From Mariprofundaceae bacterium (GTDB lineage: Bacteria; Pseudomonadota; Zetaproteobacteria; Mariprofundales; Mariprofundaceae): a DNA stretch of 64,000 bases. Positions 61,044-64,000 of the stretch are shown piece by piece (position 1 is the first letter of the stretch; every line of letters begins with the position of its first letter). The stretch lies in NCBI GenBank assembly GCA_030950925.1, contig JAUZQO010000035.1, positions 1 to 64,000 of the forward strand, read 5' to 3'. The notes beneath the pieces were generated by a model, which saw only the letters and a program-made list of their open reading frames with translations, had not been told where the DNA came from and did not search any database. Both the position numbers and the translations under genes were made by a program.

Positions 61044-64000
61044 GTGCCTGAAAACATTCGTGAAATACCTTATAACTATACCTCTTATTCAGACCGTGAA
61101 ATCGTCAAACGTTTCTTGGGTGATGAAATTTGGGATGATCTCAATGTCTTGAGAAAACAGCGGCGTACAGGCAGTTCAGCCCGTATGTTGTTTGATATTC
61201 TGGGCGATGTTTGGGTGATTGAACGCAATGTGTTCCTCAAAAATGACCTATTGGAGCATGGCAAGCGCCTGAAAAAAATGCGTAAACGGCATCAAGCCCG
61301 CTTGCAACGTATTTTGGATGGTGCGCAAGATAATCAACGCGCAACCAAGGTGGCTGCATGCACTGAGCGCATGTTGGAATCTTTTTATGCGTGGTTTGAT
61401 GATGAACCCAAGAAACGTCGCCAAGCCAAGCGCGCGCTTGCCAAGCACACGCACCGTAACAACATTCATTTTGATGCGTTTACCTTAACCCATCATGCCA
61501 CCGATGCGACGGACTGGCGTTCGCACCACCCCTTTTGTGTGGTCACCCCTGATAATCCTGATGAATTACCTGGATTGATTCGAACCGTTCAAGCCTTGGA
61601 TTTGATTGTGATACCGCGTGGTGGTGGCACAGGTTTGTGCGGTGGATCTGTACCATTATCGAACAATGCAGTGATGATCAATATCGAAAAATTTGACCGT
61701 ATTGATACTGTGAAAAAACAAAATATTGGTCAACAAGGTGAGGTGGAAACCATTACAGCCTTGGCAGGCGCAGTCACGGGCAAGGTGATGGAAGCTGCCA
61801 AACCGCATGTGTTCGCTACCGATCCGACCAGCCTTTGGGCGTGCACCATTGGAGGAAACGTGGCTTCCAATGCAGGTGGTAAGCATGCCGTTATTTGGGG
61901 TACATGCCTTGATAACCTGTTAAGTTGGAAAATGGTCACACCTGATGGTAACTGGCTTGAAGTGACGCGCTTGAACCATAATATGGGTAAAATTCATGAT
62001 GAGGCATCGGTTAGCTTTCAATTACTTCGTACGTCCAGTGATGATAGTAGTGTGATTTCAGATGAAGTGTTAACCCTCGAAGGATCAATTTTTCGCCGCG
62101 AAGGTTTGGGGAAAGATGTCACACGAAAAGCCATGGGTGGTCTGCCAGGGATTCAAAAAGAAGGCACGGATGGTTTTATCACGGAAGCGACGTTTATTTT
62201 GCATCGCGCTTATGATGTCACACGTACCGTATGTTGTGAGTTTTTTGGGCAATTGCTTGATGATGCGACCCAAGCCTTAGTTGGCATCAAAAAACATGTG
62301 GACGCGATGGATGGCACCTTTTTAGAAGGTTTTGAACATTTTGATGAAAAATATGTGAAAGCCATTGATTATGTGAGTAAATCCACGCGCCGTGAGCGTC
62401 CGCGTGTGGTGTTGTTGATTGATGTATCGGGTGATGATGAATCACAGGTAGCACAAGCATGCTCTGATATTTGTCGCCTGACTTCACAAGGCAATGGTGA
62501 AGGTTTTGTTGCCATATCCAAATCAGATCGCGGGCGTTTTTGGGGTGATCGTGGACGTATGGCAGCGATTGCCAAGCACACACGTGCCTTCAAAATGAAT
62601 GAAGATGTGGTGATTCCTTTACCCCGTTTATCTGAATACAACGATTATATCGAATTGTTGAATATTGAAAATTCCATTGCCAATAAAATCGATATTGTCA
62701 ATGCATTGCATGATTATTTGGTGCAAACTAAGCAACGTTTGCGTGTGGATGATTTATTGGTACGTCAAGAATTATCATTGGAAGATGATCTGTTTTTGGA
62801 AGATAAAATATCGGAATGTTTGCAGGTGGTGGTCGCTGCCCAAAGCAATTGGCGGCGTATGCTGAAAGCGTTGAATGAGCCTGCTGCTGATGTGGCTGAT
62901 TTAATCGAGGGTGTGGCATATAAGAAAACGGAATCCTTGTTTCGTGTGATTCAACGTGGTGATGTGCGTATTTCCTATAAACATGAGGTGCAACGGCCCA
63001 TTTTGGATCGTTTGCGTGGTAACACAACATTGATTGAGGGTATTAAAAGCATTCATCAGAAAGTGTTGTCGGGGCGTGTTGTGGTGGCAACCCATATGCA
63101 TGCGGGTGATGGTAATGTTCACACCAATATCCCCGTCAATTCCAATGACTATATGATGATGCGTAAGGCACATCATGTGGTGGAAAAGGTGATGGCGAAA
63201 GCGGAAGCCTTGGGTGGTGTGATTTCAGGTGAGCATGGCATTGGTATCACCAAGTTGGCTTATATGAATGCTGATGTACTCAAAGAGAGTGCTGCCTATC
63301 TTGATCGGGTTGATCCGCATGACTTATTTAACCGTGGTAAACTTAAGCCTGATTTGGATTTAAGTTTAACCTATACGCCAAGCTTTAACCTGTTGGAACA
63401 TGAAGCCGTGATTATGGAAGCGGCGGATTTAACGGAGTTATCAGAAGAAATTTCTCCTTGTTTGCGTTGTGGTAAATGTAAGCCTGTGTGTAATACACAT
63501 TTTCCGCGCGCCAATATGCTGTATTCACCACGCAATAAAATTCAGGCATCAGGCTCTATTATTGAAGCTTTTTTGTATGAATCACAAACGGGATCTGGCA
63601 TTTCATTTGAATTTTTTGATGAACTGCATGATGTGGCAGATCACTGTACGATTTGTCATAAATGTGAAGCACCATGCCCTGTGAATATTGATTTTGGTGA
63701 AGTGACTGAAAAAATGCGTGCTTTATTGAAAGATAAAGGACAGGCGCGTTTTAATATCGGTGCGAAATTATCCATGGCATTTTTGCTCATTCAGCAACCT
63801 GACGCTGTGCGCTTGATGCGCGAAGTGGTGATTCGCTGGGGTTATGCAGGGCATCGTTTGTTGCACAGTATGGCAAAAAAAGTGGGCTTGATTCAAAAAA
63901 TACCTGCTGCCAAAAGGAACTTGGATGGTATTCAGGCACAGATTATTAATTTTGTGGAACGCCCTTTGCCCAGTTTACCTTTGGGTACAACACGTCAACG
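61044..64000 (+). CDS. Large FAD-linked oxidoreductase with Fe-S domain, 3' end cut by window
   Basis: An open frame of at least 985 codons that runs off the right edge. It starts at GTG 61044 with GGAG six bases upstream. A short N-terminal domain (YTSYSDREIVKRFLGDEIW, about 1-150) precedes a GlcD/D-lactate dehydrogenase-like FAD_binding_4 domain (VIPRGGGTGLCGGSVPLS, TIGGNVASNAGGKHAVIWGTCLDNL) and FAD-oxidase C domain (VVATHMHAGDGNVHTNIPV, GGVISGEHGIGITKLAYM). Two [4Fe-4S] motifs follow, CLRCGKCKPVC and CTICHKCEAPC. This matches the very large Dld-like respiratory D-2-hydroxyacid dehydrogenases. Its substrate is probably D-lactate or a relative. Confidence 0.88.
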   Translation, partial: MPENIREIPYNYTSYSDREIVKRFLGDEIWDDLNVLRKQRRTGSSARMLFDILGDVWVIERNVFLKNDLLEHGKRLKKMRKRHQARLQRILDGAQDNQRATKVAACTERMLESFYAWFDDEPKKRRQAKRALAKHTHRNNIHFDAFTLTHHATDATDWRSHHPFCVVTPDNPDELPGLIRTVQALDLIVIPRGGGTGLCGGSVPLSNNAVMINIEKFDRIDTVKKQNIGQQGEVETITALAGAVTGKVMEAAKPHVFATDPTSLWACTIGGNVASNAGGKHAVIWGTCLDNLLSWKMVTPDGNWLEVTRLNHNMGKIHDEASVSFQLLRTSSDDSSVISDEVLTLEGSIFRREGLGKDVTRKAMGGLPGIQKEGTDGFITEATFILHRAYDVTRTVCCEFFGQLLDDATQALVGIKKHVDAMDGTFLEGFEHFDEKYVKAIDYVSKSTRRERPRVVLLIDVSGDDESQVAQACSDICRLTSQGNGEGFVAISKSDRGRFWGDRGRMAAIAKHTRAFKMNEDVVIPLPRLSEYNDYIELLNIENSIANKIDIVNALHDYLVQTKQRLRVDDLLVRQELSLEDDLFLEDKISECLQVVVAAQSNWRRMLKALNEPAADVADLIEGVAYKKTESLFRVIQRGDVRISYKHEVQRPILDRLRGNTTLIEGIKSIHQKVLSGRVVVATHMHAGDGNVHTNIPVNSNDYMMMRKAHHVVEKVMAKAEALGGVISGEHGIGITKLAYMNADVLKESAAYLDRVDPHDLFNRGKLKPDLDLSLTYTPSFNLLEHEAVIMEAADLTELSEEISPCLRCGKCKPVCNTHFPRANMLYSPRNKIQASGSIIEAFLYESQTGSGISFEFFDELHDVADHCTICHKCEAPCPVNIDFGEVTEKMRALLKDKGQARFNIGAKLSMAFLLIQQPDAVRLMREVVIRWGYAGHRLLHSMAKKVGLIQKIPAAKRNLDGIQAQIINFVERPLPSLPLGTTRQ

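Overview
The window is chromosomal DNA of a Gram-negative proteobacterium. The signs are lipid A/LPS genes, an LptF-type permease, UbiC and UbiA for ubiquinone, dnaE-accA gene order, one-piece tmRNA, a small SRP RNA and tRNA genes with encoded CCA. By eye the DNA is moderately A+T-rich. The mix of gamma-like (hemX-hemY, corC/ccsA pair, FadE-type dehydrogenase) and alpha-like (PurC) features would suit a deep-branching proteobacterium such as a zetaproteobacterium, but that is only a guess.

Layout. 1-2833: a mobile-element scar. An IS200/IS605 element with tnpB and an intact IS630 element have both landed in one Rpn-type (PD-(D/E)XK) nuclease gene. 3118-15895: envelope polysaccharide locus with a Trm112-like peptide, a lipid A acyltransferase, methyltransferases, five glycosyltransferases, an O-antigen ligase, LptF and a membrane PHP protein. 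15971-16534: SRP RNA and tRNA-Ser, -Arg and -Pro on the minus strand. 16683-26170: exported MsrA/MsrB, esterase, ATP-grasp protein, CorC-like and CcsA-like membrane proteins, M14 peptidase, RsmE, UbiC-UbiA, tmRNA and PurC. 26276-26466: wreck of an ISL3 transposase.

26498-36786 is the most unusual stretch. It is a compact cluster of ten genes between the core genes purC and lipB: a GNAT-like protein, a GH3-type acyl-amido synthetase, two paralogous B12-binding radical SAM enzymes, a two-domain GNAT protein, an exported and anchored NTF2-like protein, a membrane fatty acid desaturase, a PAP2 phosphatase, a Rieske oxygenase and an alpha/beta hydrolase. There is no polyketide, NRPS or carrier-protein gene. 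I infer a pathway for an amide-linked or otherwise modified lipid-like product. I do not recognise it as a described system.

36882-47367: lipB, a hybrid sensor kinase, a PilZ protein, then the minus-strand haem and chorismate genes (hemD-hemB-hemX-hemY, aroC, fabI). 47526-53490: tRNA-His and tRNA-Lys, an FKBP isomerase, TatD, TcdA and MetH. 53491-53952: debris made of a truncated HEPN-domain gene and a second copy of a small TTAA-flanked element also found at 45346-45514. 53949-64000: accA, dnaE, a FadE-type acyl-CoA dehydrogenase and the start of a very large FAD/Fe-S oxidoreductase that runs off the window.

Across the window most neighbours on one strand are translationally coupled by ATGA-type overlaps, and almost every convergent pair overlaps tail to tail.
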